This document shows positions 41,316 to 49,774 of a stretch of DNA of 64,000 nucleotides, one piece after another (position 1 is the stretch's first letter; every line of letters starts with the position of its first letter). The notes beneath the pieces were generated by a model. The model searched no databases and was not told the DNA's origin. It worked only from the letters and a program-made list of their open reading frames with translations. This DNA comes from JAEUNX01 sp034004685 (lineage in GTDB: Bacteria; Pseudomonadota; Gammaproteobacteria; Burkholderiales; Rhodocyclaceae): positions 1 to 64,000 of the forward strand of contig JAVEWG010000003.1 of assembly GCA_034004685.1 (NCBI GenBank), given 5' to 3'. The position numbers were made by a program, and so were the translations under genes.

Positions 41316-42164
41316 ATGGCGAAACACCTCCTGACCCTGCTAACCTTGGCCGCCCTGCTGGCCGCAGGCCCTGTTCCGGCGGCCGACTGGAGCCTGGACA
41401 GCCTGGCCTACCGCTATGGCAGCCGCTTCCGGGAACCCGCCAATCCCGACTTCATCGCCCGCCATTCCCTGCAATGGTTTCACGCCGCCGGCAATGCCGC
41501 CGGGCAGGACACCCTGTCGGTGACCGTGCTGCGTTCCGATGGGGCCGAGCCGGCCCGGCAGGCCGAGCGGGGCGCGTCCGAGCTGTACCTGGCCTGGCGC
41601 CACCAGTGGTCCGGCACCGCCTGGCGGGGGGTGCCCCTGGCGGCGGGGCCCCTCAAGGACGTGGCCCTGTCCGTGGGGCTGGACGCCAATACCAAGGACA
41701 GCGCCTTCCTCCCTCGCAAGCGGGTGGTGGTGGCCGGGCCGGTGCTGCGTTTCGACGTGCCGGGTCTGCTGGACGTGGGTCTGCTGGCCTACAAGGAATG
41801 GAACCACTGCGGCCTGCCCCCCTGCCAGGGGCCGATGGCCCACAGCACCGCCGACTTCGACCTGACCTGGCAACTGGCCGCCAACTGGGCCCTGCCCTTC
41901 CGGGCCGCCGGGGTGGGCTGGGTGTTCCAGGGGATGCTGGCCCACATGGGGCCCAAGGGGGATGATTACTTCGGCCGCCCCACGGTGGAGGAAACCCTGT
42001 TGCGCACCGCCCTGATGGCGGATCTGGGGGCCCTGGCCGTGGCCCGGCCAGGGCGCTGGCTGGCGGGGCTGGGCTATGAGGAATGGCACAACAAGACCGG
42101 GGTGGCGGTGCCCGTGGGCAACCGCCAGCGGGCCTTCAGCCTTAATCTGGAGTGGCGGCTATAA
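41316..42164 (+). CDS. Tsx-like outer-membrane channel protein
   Basis: The 282-residue product has a signal peptide (AALLAAGPVPAA, cleavage near residue 23) and a beta-barrel with Tsx/OmpK character. The early block YRYGSRFREPANPDFIARHSLQWFHAAG, ELYLAWRHQWS, and a last strand ending in LNLEWRL, with an aromatic final position region, all fit. Tsx proteins let nucleosides through the outer membrane. Here the gene closes the zinc island after a 238-base gap, so its substrate is uncertain. The gap holds a small hairpin (GGGCAC-ATTG-GTGCCC, 41277-41292) but no clear promoter. Confidence 0.7.
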   Translation: MAKHLLTLLTLAALLAAGPVPAADWSLDSLAYRYGSRFREPANPDFIARHSLQWFHAAGNAAGQDTLSVTVLRSDGAEPARQAERGASELYLAWRHQWSGTAWRGVPLAAGPLKDVALSVGLDANTKDSAFLPRKRVVVAGPVLRFDVPGLLDVGLLAYKEWNHCGLPPCQGPMAHSTADFDLTWQLAANWALPFRAAGVGWVFQGMLAHMGPKGDDYFGRPTVEETLLRTALMADLGALAVARPGRWLAGLGYEEWHNKTGVAVPVGNRQRAFSLNLEWRL

Positions 42165-42170
42165 GGTGTT

Positions 42171-43268
42171 TCAGTGCCGGCTGCGCCGAAACAGGGCGTG
42201 GCCGGCCGCGGTGCCCACCACCGTGAGGAGAAACAGGCCGATGGCCAGGCCGTTGCCCAGGGCGCCCGTCGAGCGCAGGGTGAAATCCCCCAGAGCGTCG
42301 CCCGCCAGGCGCAGGGCCAGGCTGGCGTGGAGCAGCACCAGGGGCAGGTAGAAGCCCCAATGGAAGGGCAGCTTCAGGCGGATCACCGCCGGCAGGATGA
42401 TGGGGGCGTGGCCGAACACCATGGAGAACACGAAGCCCACCAGCAGGGCATGGAGGGCCGCGTCGAAGCCGACGCTGCCCGGGGCTTGGCCGGCGAAGGC
42501 GTAGAGCACGCCTCCCAGCCCCAGCCAGGCGTAGCCCGCCAGCAGGCACAGGGCGATGTAGCGGGTCAGGCCCTGGCCCTTGACGGTGCGCCGGGCCACG
42601 TCCTGGCGCGCCAGCCACAGGGCCAGCAGGGCCAGGCTGATCCCCAGCACCGCCACCCCTGCGGGCCATCCCGCCAGGGCGGCGGCCATTGCGCTTATCA
42701 GTACCGCCAGCAGGATGCGGAACAGCCGGGTCATGGCGGGCGAGGGGGGGAGTACCCGGGAGAGCTCCAGGCGCTCGCCGGCGATGGTCACCACCAGGAA
42801 GGCTACCCAGGCGGAGGCCGCCTGGGCCAGGGGCGTTCCGGCCATCCAGGCCAGGGTGCCGGCGGGCCAGCAGGCCGCCCCCAGGGTCAGCACCCGGGTG
42901 TGGAGGGCCGGCTGGATCTTCTGGCCCCGCAGGGAGGCCATCACCATGATCATGCCGCCGGCCACGAAGAGGGCGCCGGCCAGTTGTTCCGAGCCCCCCG
43001 CCAGGGCCAGCAGGCCCGCCGTGGCGGAACTCAGGGGGCCGGCGTAGGCCCACCAGGCGCCAATCGCCACCGCCCGTTCCAAGCCGATGAGGGTGCCGAA
43101 GAAGCCGCACAGCACCAGCACCCCGTGGGGGGCGCCAGCGGCGAAGGGGGGTACCGGCCAGCCCAGGCGCCACAGCCCGGCCAGTACCCCGGTGATCAGG
43201 GCGGCGAAGCCCGCCACCAGGAGGGGAACCCGGGCCGGCACCGGCACGTCGCGGGGCCGGATCATCAT
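42171..43268 (-). CDS. NnrS-like polytopic membrane protein
   Basis: The 365-residue product is almost entirely hydrophobic, with about twelve predicted helices and few loops. HALLVGFVFSMVFGHAPIILPAVIRL in the C-terminal third and an early GFFGTLIGLERAVAIG recall the NnrS family of haem- and copper-binding proteins linked to nitric oxide stress, but similarity is partial and the assignment is tentative. Its start overlaps the stop of the DUF59 gene by four bases. It is the last gene of the mtnA-aldolase-DUF59 unit. Confidence 0.65.
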   Translation of the reverse strand: MMIRPRDVPVPARVPLLVAGFAALITGVLAGLWRLGWPVPPFAAGAPHGVLVLCGFFGTLIGLERAVAIGAWWAYAGPLSSATAGLLALAGGSEQLAGALFVAGGMIMVMASLRGQKIQPALHTRVLTLGAACWPAGTLAWMAGTPLAQAASAWVAFLVVTIAGERLELSRVLPPSPAMTRLFRILLAVLISAMAAALAGWPAGVAVLGISLALLALWLARQDVARRTVKGQGLTRYIALCLLAGYAWLGLGGVLYAFAGQAPGSVGFDAALHALLVGFVFSMVFGHAPIILPAVIRLKLPFHWGFYLPLVLLHASLALRLAGDALGDFTLRSTGALGNGLAIGLFLLTVVGTAAGHALFRRSRH

Positions 43269-43621
43269 GGGGCCTCGTCTTGCCAGCCGAAATGGTCCCG
43301 GGCCTCGGGGCTCATCTTTTCCGGCGACCAGGGGGGCTCCCAGACCAGCTCCAGGTACACCTCCGCCTGGGGAGCCAGGCGGCCCAGGGCTGCTTCGATG
43401 TCGTCCATGAGCAGATCCCCCATGGGGCAGGTGGGGGTGGTCATGGTCATGGTCACGTCGATCCGTTCAGGCGTTACCCGGAGGCCGTAGATCAGGCCCA
43501 GGTCCACGATGTTGATGCCGATTTCCGGATCCATCACGGTCTTGAGGGTTGCCCGCACCGATTCTTCGCTGAGGGGCTGGGTGGGGGCTGGGGGGGCGGA
43601 TTTGCGGCCGAACAGCTTCAT
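43265..43621 (-). CDS. DUF59/MIP18 family Fe-S assembly factor (SufT-like)
   Basis: The 118-residue product carries the DUF59 core: TLKTVMDPEIGINIVDLGLIYGL followed by MTMTTPTCPMGDLLMDDIEAAL, in which the Cys is the conserved functional residue. VELVWEPPWSPEKMS is a typical ending. Such proteins help mature Fe-S enzymes. Starts and stops overlap by four bases on both sides (with the aldolase and with the NnrS-like gene), so its product is probably made in step with theirs. Which enzyme it serves is unknown. Confidence 0.88.
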   Translation of the reverse strand: MKLFGRKSAPPAPTQPLSEESVRATLKTVMDPEIGINIVDLGLIYGLRVTPERIDVTMTMTTPTCPMGDLLMDDIEAALGRLAPQAEVYLELVWEPPWSPEKMSPEARDHFGWQDEAP

Positions 43622-44280
43622 GGTGTTGCTCCGGATTGGGGGGGCTGGGGCTGGCCGTAGCCCTGGAATTTTTCGAGGACCTCGGTCATCTGGGCAGAAT
43701 CCAGAATGGTGGGCGGGCCCAGCAGGCAGGTGCGCCAGTAGTGTTCGCAAAGAGTTTCCAGCTCGATGGCCAGATCCAGGGCGTGGGCCGGATCCCGGCC
43801 GAACACCAGCATGCCGTGGTGGGCCAGCAGGCAGGCGCGGCGGCCCGCCAGGGCGGCCAGGGCGTGGCTAGAGAGGGCCTGGGTGCCAAAGGTGGCGTAG
43901 GGGGCGCAGCGCACCGTGTCGCCGCCGAAGCGGGCAATCATGTAATGGAAGGCCGGGATGTCCCGTCCCTGGCAGGCCAGGGCAGTGGCGAAGGGGGAAT
44001 GGGCGTGGAGCACCGCGCCGGCTTCCGGCCGGGCGGCGTAGATGTCCCGGTGGAAGCGCCATTCGCTGGAGGGGGCGCGGCGGCCTTCGGCTTCGCCGGC
44101 CAGGGTCACGGCCACCAGGTCCTGCAGCTGGCAGGTTTCCGCCGGTATGCCGGTGGGGGTGATCAGGAAGCCGCCGGGGGCGCGGACGCTGGCGTTGCCG
44201 GCGGTGCCCACGTTGAGGCGGGCGCTGGCCATGCCCCGGGCGGCGGCCAGGAGTTGGGAACGGAGCTCGGCGTCGTTCAC
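43618..44280 (-). CDS. Class II aldolase/adducin family protein
   Basis: The 220-residue product has the class II sugar-phosphate aldolase fold with the metal-binding HAHSP and LLAHHGMLVFG motifs, a Glu in the SSEWRFHRDIY segment and NVGTAGNASVR near the start. It begins at a GTG that overlaps the mtnA stop as GTGA. Relatives include L-fuculose-phosphate aldolase, MtnB dehydratase and the aldolase of the 5-deoxyribose/methylthioribulose (DHAP) shunt. With mtnA directly upstream and no other mtn genes here, cleavage of methylthioribulose-1-phosphate or its deoxy analogue to DHAP is the best guess. MtnB-type dehydration is the main alternative. Confidence 0.8.
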   Translation of the reverse strand: MNDAELRSQLLAAARGMASARLNVGTAGNASVRAPGGFLITPTGIPAETCQLQDLVAVTLAGEAEGRRAPSSEWRFHRDIYAARPEAGAVLHAHSPFATALACQGRDIPAFHYMIARFGGDTVRCAPYATFGTQALSSHALAALAGRRACLLAHHGMLVFGRDPAHALDLAIELETLCEHYWRTCLLGPPTILDSAQMTEVLEKFQGYGQPQPPQSGATP

Positions 44281-45359
44281 GGCGCGACCCGCTCCGGATA
44301 CAAGGCCGCCAGCCGGTCCGGCGCCGCCAGGCCGCGCTCGGTGAGGATGGCGGTGATGAGGCGGGCGGGGGTCACGTCGAAGGCCGGGTTGGTGCAGGCG
44401 GTGGTGGCCGGGGCGATGCAAAGCTGGGCGGGTTGGCCGGCGGCGTCCACCCCGCTTACCAGTCTGACCTCCTCCGGGCCCCGGTCCTCGATGGGAATGG
44501 CCGCGCCGTCCGGGCAGGCGAAGTCCAGGGTGGAGCCGGGGGCGGCAATAAAGAAGGGCACCCCGTTGTCCCGGGCCGCCAGGGCCTTGAGGTAGGTGCC
44601 CACCTTGTTGGCGGCGTCTCCGTTGGCGGCCACCCGGTCGGCGCCGGTGATCACCAGGTCCACCTCTCCCCGGGCCAGCAGATGGCCGGCGGCGTTGTCG
44701 GCCAGGAGGGTGTGGGGGATGCCGGATTCCGCCAGTTCCCAGGCGGTGAGGAGGCCCTGGTTGCGGGGGCGGGTTTCGCTCACCCAGACGTGAACCGGGA
44801 TGCCGGCGGCCTGGGCGGCGTAGATCGGCGCCAGGGCTGTGCCGTGGCCGCAAGTGGCCAGCCAGCCGGCGTTGCAGTGGGTCATCACCCGCACCGGGCC
44901 GGGGCGACGGGCGGCCACCTCCCGCAGCAGGGTCAGGCCGTGCTGGCCAATGGCGGCGTTGGCGGCGGCGTCCTCGGCCAGGATGGCCTCGGCCTCGGCC
45001 CAGGCGGCGGGGGGGCGTTCCCCCGCCGGCAGGGGAACGAGGCGAGCGGCCATGCGGGCCAGGGCCCAATGGAGATTGACGGCGGTGGGGCGGGTGGCGG
45101 CCAGGGTGGCCAGGGCTTCTTCCAGGCGGGAGTCGCTGGCGTCGGCGGCCAGGGCCACGGCCACCCCCCAGGCGGCGGTGGCGCCGATCAGGGGGGCGCC
45201 CCGCACCTGCATGGCCCGGATGGCGTGGGCCACCTCTTCCAGGGTGGTCAGGCGGCGGATTTCCCGCCGGTGGGGCAGCCGGGTCTGGTCCAGGATCAGG
45301 ACGGCGGCGCCGTCCCGGATCAGGGTGGGGCAGGGGAGGGTGGCACGGGGGGCATTCAT
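44277..45359 (-). CDS. mtnA: S-methyl-5-thioribose-1-phosphate isomerase
   Basis: The 360-residue product converts methylthioribose-1-phosphate to methylthioribulose-1-phosphate in methionine salvage, or the 5-deoxyribose analogue. The family blocks are QVRGAPLIGATAAWGVA, MTHCNAGWLATCGHGTALAP with the catalytic Cys, and GADRVAANGDAANKVGTY with the catalytic Asp. FDVTPARLITAILTERG ends the conserved part. It heads a four-gene unit in which each junction overlaps by four bases. No mtnK, mtnC or mtnD is nearby. Confidence 0.93.
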   Translation of the reverse strand: MNAPRATLPCPTLIRDGAAVLILDQTRLPHRREIRRLTTLEEVAHAIRAMQVRGAPLIGATAAWGVAVALAADASDSRLEEALATLAATRPTAVNLHWALARMAARLVPLPAGERPPAAWAEAEAILAEDAAANAAIGQHGLTLLREVAARRPGPVRVMTHCNAGWLATCGHGTALAPIYAAQAAGIPVHVWVSETRPRNQGLLTAWELAESGIPHTLLADNAAGHLLARGEVDLVITGADRVAANGDAANKVGTYLKALAARDNGVPFFIAAPGSTLDFACPDGAAIPIEDRGPEEVRLVSGVDAAGQPAQLCIAPATTACTNPAFDVTPARLITAILTERGLAAPDRLAALYPERVAP

Positions 45360-45422
45360 GGCGGCATTGTAGCCGCTGGGTGGGACCGGGCGACCTTGGC
45401 CCTGGTCAAGCTGGACCCGCCC

Positions 45423-46328
45423 TCAGGCCCAGTCCCGGGGCACCAGGAATTCCTCGTAGAGCCGGGCCTCGGGGCTGCCCAGCTCGGGGTGCCAGTCGTA
45501 GCGCCATTTGACCACCGGGGGCATGGACATGAGGATGGATTCGGTGCGGCCCCCCGATTGCAGGCCGAACAGCGTCCCCCGGTCGAAAACCAGGTTGAAC
45601 TCCACGTAACGGCCCCGGCGGTAGGCCTGGAAGTCCCGCTCCGCCTCGGTCCAGGGGGTGTCCCGGCGGCGCTGGATGATGGGCAGGTAGGCGGGCAGAA
45701 AGGCGTCCCCCACGCTGCGGGTGAGGCCGAAGCAGCGCTCGAAGCCGCCGGCGTTGAGGTCGTCGAAAAAGAGGCCGCCAACCCCCCGGGGTTCGTTGCG
45801 ATGCTTGAGGAAGAAGTAATCGTCGCACCAGTGCTTGAGACGGCGGTATTCCTCTTCGCCGCCAAAGGGCAGTACGGCGGCCTTGCAGGTGGCGTGGAAG
45901 TGGCGTACGTCCTCTTCCCGGGGGTAGTAGGGGGTGAGGTCCATGCCGCCGCCAAACCACCACACCGGCTCCGTGCCCGCCTTGCTGGCGATGAAGAAGC
46001 GCACGTTCATGTGCACCGTGGGGCAGTGGGGGCTCCTGGGATGGAGCACCAGGGACACCCCCATGGCTTCGAAGGCCCGGCCCGCCAGCTCGGGGCGGTG
46101 GGCGGTGGCGGAGGCGGGCATGGCCTCCCCCATTACGTGGGAGAAGTTGCAGCCCCCCCGTTCGAAGAAGCCGCCCTCCTCGATGAGCCGGGTGATCCCG
46201 CCGCCGCCGGCCGGACGCTGCCAGGCGTCGGTGCGGAAGGGCTGGCCATCGAAGGCCTCCAGGGCGCTGACGATGCGGTCCTGGAGGTCCAGGAGGTAGG
46301 CTTTGACGGTGGTGCGGTCGGGGGTCAT
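45423..46328 (-). CDS. hemF: Oxygen-dependent coproporphyrinogen III oxidase
   Basis: The 301-residue product decarboxylates coproporphyrinogen III to protoporphyrinogen IX with O2 in haem synthesis. The start MTPDRTTVKAYLLDLQD lines up with other HemF proteins. FERGGCNFSHVMG, HMNVRFF, WWFGGGMDLTPYYP, FFLKHRNEPRGVGGLFFDD and RRGRYVEFNLVFDRGT are invariant regions with the active-site His and Asp residues. It follows purD on the same strand. The space between, about 228 bases, shows no convincing gene. Confidence 0.96.
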   Translation of the reverse strand: MTPDRTTVKAYLLDLQDRIVSALEAFDGQPFRTDAWQRPAGGGGITRLIEEGGFFERGGCNFSHVMGEAMPASATAHRPELAGRAFEAMGVSLVLHPRSPHCPTVHMNVRFFIASKAGTEPVWWFGGGMDLTPYYPREEDVRHFHATCKAAVLPFGGEEEYRRLKHWCDDYFFLKHRNEPRGVGGLFFDDLNAGGFERCFGLTRSVGDAFLPAYLPIIQRRRDTPWTEAERDFQAYRRGRYVEFNLVFDRGTLFGLQSGGRTESILMSMPPVVKWRYDWHPELGSPEARLYEEFLVPRDWA

Positions 46329-46556
46329 GGAGGGATCTCGCGGAGGTGCCGGTGAGGTGCCGTCGGCCATAGGGTGTTCAGGTGCCTGGTCGTCGGCGCT
46401 TGGAAGAGCTGGCCGGGTCCAAGTCCCGGGCTTCAGCGGATATCTGGACGGGTTGGCTGCCGGGCCGCAACTGGGCCGCCAGGGTTGCCACCAGGGTGGC
46501 AGGGTCGAAGCGGCAGGCCATGTTGGCCCCGTATTCGATGCCCAGGTGGGGCAGGG

Positions 46557-47834
46557 TCAGCCCTTGCGCGAGACCGCCCGATGCCCGATGTCCCGCCGGC
46601 ACTGCATGCCGTCAAAGTGGATCTGGTCCACCACTTCGTAGGCCCGCTGCTGGGCGATCTTGACGCTGTCTCCCAGGGCGGTGACGCACAGGACCCGGCC
46701 GCCGGCCGTGACCACCTGGCCGTCCTGGGCTGCGGTGCCGGCGTGGAACACGTGGCTGTCCTCGGCCGCGTTGGCGGGCAGGCCGGTGATGGGGTCGCCC
46801 TTCCTGGGGCTGTCGGGGTAGCCGGCGGCGGCCATCACCACCCCCAGGGCCACCCGGCGGTCCCATTCGGCCTCGGCCTGGTCCAGGCGGCCGGCCACGG
46901 CGGCTTCCACCAGATCCACCAGGTCGGTCTTGAGGCGCATCATGATGGGCTGGGTTTCCGGGTCCCCCATGCGGCAGTTGAATTCCACCACCCGGGGGCG
47001 CCCTTCGCCGTCGATCATCAGGCCGGCGTAGAGGAAGCCGGTGTAGGGCAGGCCGTCGGCAGCCATGCCGGCCAGGGTGGGGTTGATGATCTCCCGCATG
47101 ACCCGGGCGTGCACCTCGGGGGTGACTACCGGGGCCGGGGAGTAGGCTCCCATCCCACCGGTGTTGGGGCCCAGGTCGCCGTCGCCCAGGCGCTTGTGGT
47201 CCTGGCTGGTGGCCAGGGCCAGGGCATGGCGGGCGTCGGCCATGACGATGAAGCTGGCTTCTTCCCCTTTCATGAACTCTTCGACCACCACCCGGGCGCC
47301 CGCGTCCCCCATTTTGTTGCCCACCAGCATCATGTCGATGGCGGCGTGGGCTTCCGCCAGGTTCATGGCCACCACGACCCCCTTGCCGGCGGCCAGGCCG
47401 TCGGCCTTGATGACGATGGGGGCACCCTCGGCGTCCACGTAGGCGTGGGCGGCGGCCGGGTCGGAGAAGGTGCGGTACTGGGCGGTGGGGATGCCGTGGC
47501 GGATCAGGAAGCGCTTGGCGAAATCCTTGGAGCTTTCCAGCTGGGCGGCCTCCCGGGTGGGGCCGAAGATGGCCAGTCCCGCAGCCCGGAAGGCGTCCAC
47601 CACCCCGGCGGCCAGGGGGGCCTCGGGCCCCACCACGGTCACGCCGATGCCTTCGGCCCTGGCAAAGGCCACCAGCTCGGGGATGGCGGTGAGGGCCACG
47701 TTTTCCACGCCGGGCTCCCGGGCCGTGCCCGGGTTGCCCGGGGCAACGAAGACCTTCTGGGCCTTGGGGGACTGGGCCAGTTTCCAGGCCAGGGCGTGCT
47801 CACGACCGCCGGAGCCGATGACGAGGATTTTCAT
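46557..47834 (-). CDS. purD: Phosphoribosylamine-glycine ligase
   Basis: The 425-residue product joins glycine to phosphoribosylamine with ATP, the second step of purine synthesis. It has the ATP-grasp arrangement: MKILVIGSGGREHALAWKLAQSP, IVIKADGLAAGKGVVVA, VVEEFMKGEEASF, MGAYSPAPV and EFNCRMGDPETQPIMMRL. AAGGA precedes the ATG. It follows purH by 68 bases on the same strand and precedes hemF, an order usual in betaproteobacteria. Confidence 0.96.
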   Translation of the reverse strand: MKILVIGSGGREHALAWKLAQSPKAQKVFVAPGNPGTAREPGVENVALTAIPELVAFARAEGIGVTVVGPEAPLAAGVVDAFRAAGLAIFGPTREAAQLESSKDFAKRFLIRHGIPTAQYRTFSDPAAAHAYVDAEGAPIVIKADGLAAGKGVVVAMNLAEAHAAIDMMLVGNKMGDAGARVVVEEFMKGEEASFIVMADARHALALATSQDHKRLGDGDLGPNTGGMGAYSPAPVVTPEVHARVMREIINPTLAGMAADGLPYTGFLYAGLMIDGEGRPRVVEFNCRMGDPETQPIMMRLKTDLVDLVEAAVAGRLDQAEAEWDRRVALGVVMAAAGYPDSPRKGDPITGLPANAAEDSHVFHAGTAAQDGQVVTAGGRVLCVTALGDSVKIAQQRAYEVVDQIHFDGMQCRRDIGHRAVSRKG

Positions 47835-47902
47835 GGGGGGAGTCCTTCTCTGGTGGGAAACGGGTGGCGGATCGGCCGCCCCCGCTCATGCCTGTTCTGG
47901 TT

Positions 47903-49468
47903 TTAGTGGCGGAAGTGGCGGAAGCCGGTGAATACCATGGCCACCCCCTGCTCATCGGCGGCGGCGATCACTTCCGCGTCCCGCATGGAGCCGCCGGGCT
48001 GGATCACGGCGGTGGCGCCAGCCTGGGCCAGCACGTCCAGGCCGTCCCGGAAGGGGAAGAAGGCATCGGAGGCCACCACGCAGCCGGGGATGGCCAGTCC
48101 GGCGTTCTCGGCCTTGATCCTGGCGATGCGGGCGGAGTCCACCCGGCTCATCTGGCCAGCCCCCACCCCGATGGTCATGCCATCCTTGCAATAGACGATG
48201 GCGTTGGATTTGACGTACTTGGCCACCCGCCAGGCGAAGAGCAGATCCTTCAGTTCCTGGGGGGTGGGGGCGCGCTGGGTCACTACCTTGAGGTCGGCTT
48301 CGGTCACCGGGGCGAAGTCGGCGCTTTGCACCAGCAGGCCGCCCCCCACCCGCTTGTAGTCGGGCTGCCGGACGGCCCCCAGGGGACAGGTCAGCACCCG
48401 CACGTTCTTCTTGGCTTCCAACAGGGCCAGGGCCTCGGGGGTGTAGCTAGGGGCGATCAAGACTTCCAGGAACTGGGCGCTCACCGCCTCGGCGGTCGCG
48501 GCGTCCACCGGGCCGTTGAAGGCGATGATGCCGCCGAAGGCGGAAGTGGGGTCGGTGGAAAAGGCCTTCTTGTAGGCCTCCAGGGCCGAAGCTGCGACGG
48601 CCACGCCGCAGGGGTTGGCGTGCTTGACGATGACGCAGGCGGTGGTCCCGTCGAAGGCCTTGACGCAATCCCAGGCCGCGTCGGCGTCGGCGATGTTGTT
48701 GTAGGACAGTTCCTTGCCCTGGAGCTGAGCGTAGGCGGCAATGCCACCAGCGGCGCCGGGCTCCCGGTAGAAGGCGGCGGACTGGTGGGGGTTCTCCCCG
48801 TAGCGCAGGTCCTGGACCTTGTCGAAGGCCAGTTGCAGGCGTTCCGGATAGGCCTGCTTGCCCCCGTCTTCAGTGAGGGCGGTGAGGTAGTTGGCGATGG
48901 CCCCGTCGTAGCGGGCGGTGTGGGTGAAGGCCTTCACCGCCAGGGCGAAGCGGGTCTTGTAGGCGAGGCTGCCTGCCGCCTTCAGCTCGGCCACGATGGC
49001 CGGGTAGTCCGCCGGGTCGGTGACGATGCCCACCCCGCCGGCTTCGTTGCCGTGGTTCTTGGCGGCGGCCCGGACCATGGTGGGGCCGCCGATGTCGATG
49101 TTCTCGATGGCCTCTTCCAGCGTGCAGCCTGCCTTGGCCACCGTGGCGGCGAAGGGGTAGAGGTTCACCACCACCAGGTCGATGGGGCCGATGCCGTGGG
49201 CGGCGATGGTGTCCATGTGCTCGGCCAGATCCCGGCGGGCCAGGATGCCGCCGTGCACCTTGGGATGGAGGGTCTTGACCCGGCCATCAAGCATTTCCGG
49301 GAAACCGGTGTAGTCCGACACGTCGGTGACCGGCAGGCCCGCATCCCGCAGGGCCTTGGCGGTGCCGCCGGTGGACAGCAGGCGCACCCCGAGGGCGGCC
49401 AGGTCGCGGGCCAGTTCCAGGAGGCCGGTTTTGTCGGAAACGCTGAGAAGGGCTTGGGTGACTTTCAT
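47903..49468 (-). CDS. purH: Bifunctional AICAR formyltransferase/IMP cyclohydrolase
   Basis: The 521-residue product carries out the last two steps of IMP synthesis. The N-terminal cyclohydrolase part has ALLSVSDKTGLLELA, LLSTGGTAKAL, MLDGRVKTLHPKVHGGIL and NIDIGGPTMVRAAAKN. The C-terminal transformylase part has KELSYNNIADADAAWD, CVIVKHANPCGVA and the final GVAMVFTGFRHFRH. Full length is present. It lies between fis and purD on the same strand. Confidence 0.97.
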   Translation of the reverse strand: MKVTQALLSVSDKTGLLELARDLAALGVRLLSTGGTAKALRDAGLPVTDVSDYTGFPEMLDGRVKTLHPKVHGGILARRDLAEHMDTIAAHGIGPIDLVVVNLYPFAATVAKAGCTLEEAIENIDIGGPTMVRAAAKNHGNEAGGVGIVTDPADYPAIVAELKAAGSLAYKTRFALAVKAFTHTARYDGAIANYLTALTEDGGKQAYPERLQLAFDKVQDLRYGENPHQSAAFYREPGAAGGIAAYAQLQGKELSYNNIADADAAWDCVKAFDGTTACVIVKHANPCGVAVAASALEAYKKAFSTDPTSAFGGIIAFNGPVDAATAEAVSAQFLEVLIAPSYTPEALALLEAKKNVRVLTCPLGAVRQPDYKRVGGGLLVQSADFAPVTEADLKVVTQRAPTPQELKDLLFAWRVAKYVKSNAIVYCKDGMTIGVGAGQMSRVDSARIARIKAENAGLAIPGCVVASDAFFPFRDGLDVLAQAGATAVIQPGGSMRDAEVIAAADEQGVAMVFTGFRHFRH

Positions 49469-49537
49469 GGTCAGGGAACGGGCAAAGTGGAATGGTGGAA
49501 AACCGGGAGCCGGCTCGCCCCGGGCAGGGCGCGCCGA

Positions 49538-49774
49538 TCAGAGGATCTGGTAGTCGGAAAGCTTGCGGCGCAGGGTGTTGCGGTTGATGCCCAGCATCTC
49601 CGCGGCCACGGTCTGGTTGCCGCCGGCCAGCTGGAGGACGAACTCGAGCATGGGGCGTTCGGCGTTCTTCATCACCATCTCGTAGATGGCGGCGGGCTTT
49701 TCGCCGTCCAGATCGCGGAAATACTGGTCCAAGGTGCGCACGACGGAATCGGCGATCTCGTTCTTGCGGCTCAT
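49538..49774 (-). CDS. fis: Fis-type nucleoid-associated DNA-binding protein
   Basis: The 78-residue product consists of the dimerising helices (SVVRTLDQYFRDLDG) and the Fis helix-turn-helix (LEFVLQLAGGNQTVAAEMLGINRNTLRRKL). Fis bends DNA and controls rRNA and growth-phase genes. It is about 20 residues shorter than the E. coli protein because the N-terminal arm is missing, which is common in betaproteobacteria. Its ATG overlaps the dusB stop as ATGA, the classical dusB-fis operon. Confidence 0.94.
   Translation of the reverse strand: MSRKNEIADSVVRTLDQYFRDLDGEKPAAIYEMVMKNAERPMLEFVLQLAGGNQTVAAEMLGINRNTLRRKLSDYQIL

Noticed and set aside
44433..46355. Plus-strand open frame of about 640 codons opposite mtnA and hemF
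   Set aside because: Composition is a Gly/Val/Ala/His shadow of the real genes; no motif or ribosome site.
46378..46602. Minus-strand frame of 74 codons between purD and hemF
   Set aside because: It starts inside purD, lacks a ribosome site and has no recognised domain. It could be a tiny gene but cannot be supported.
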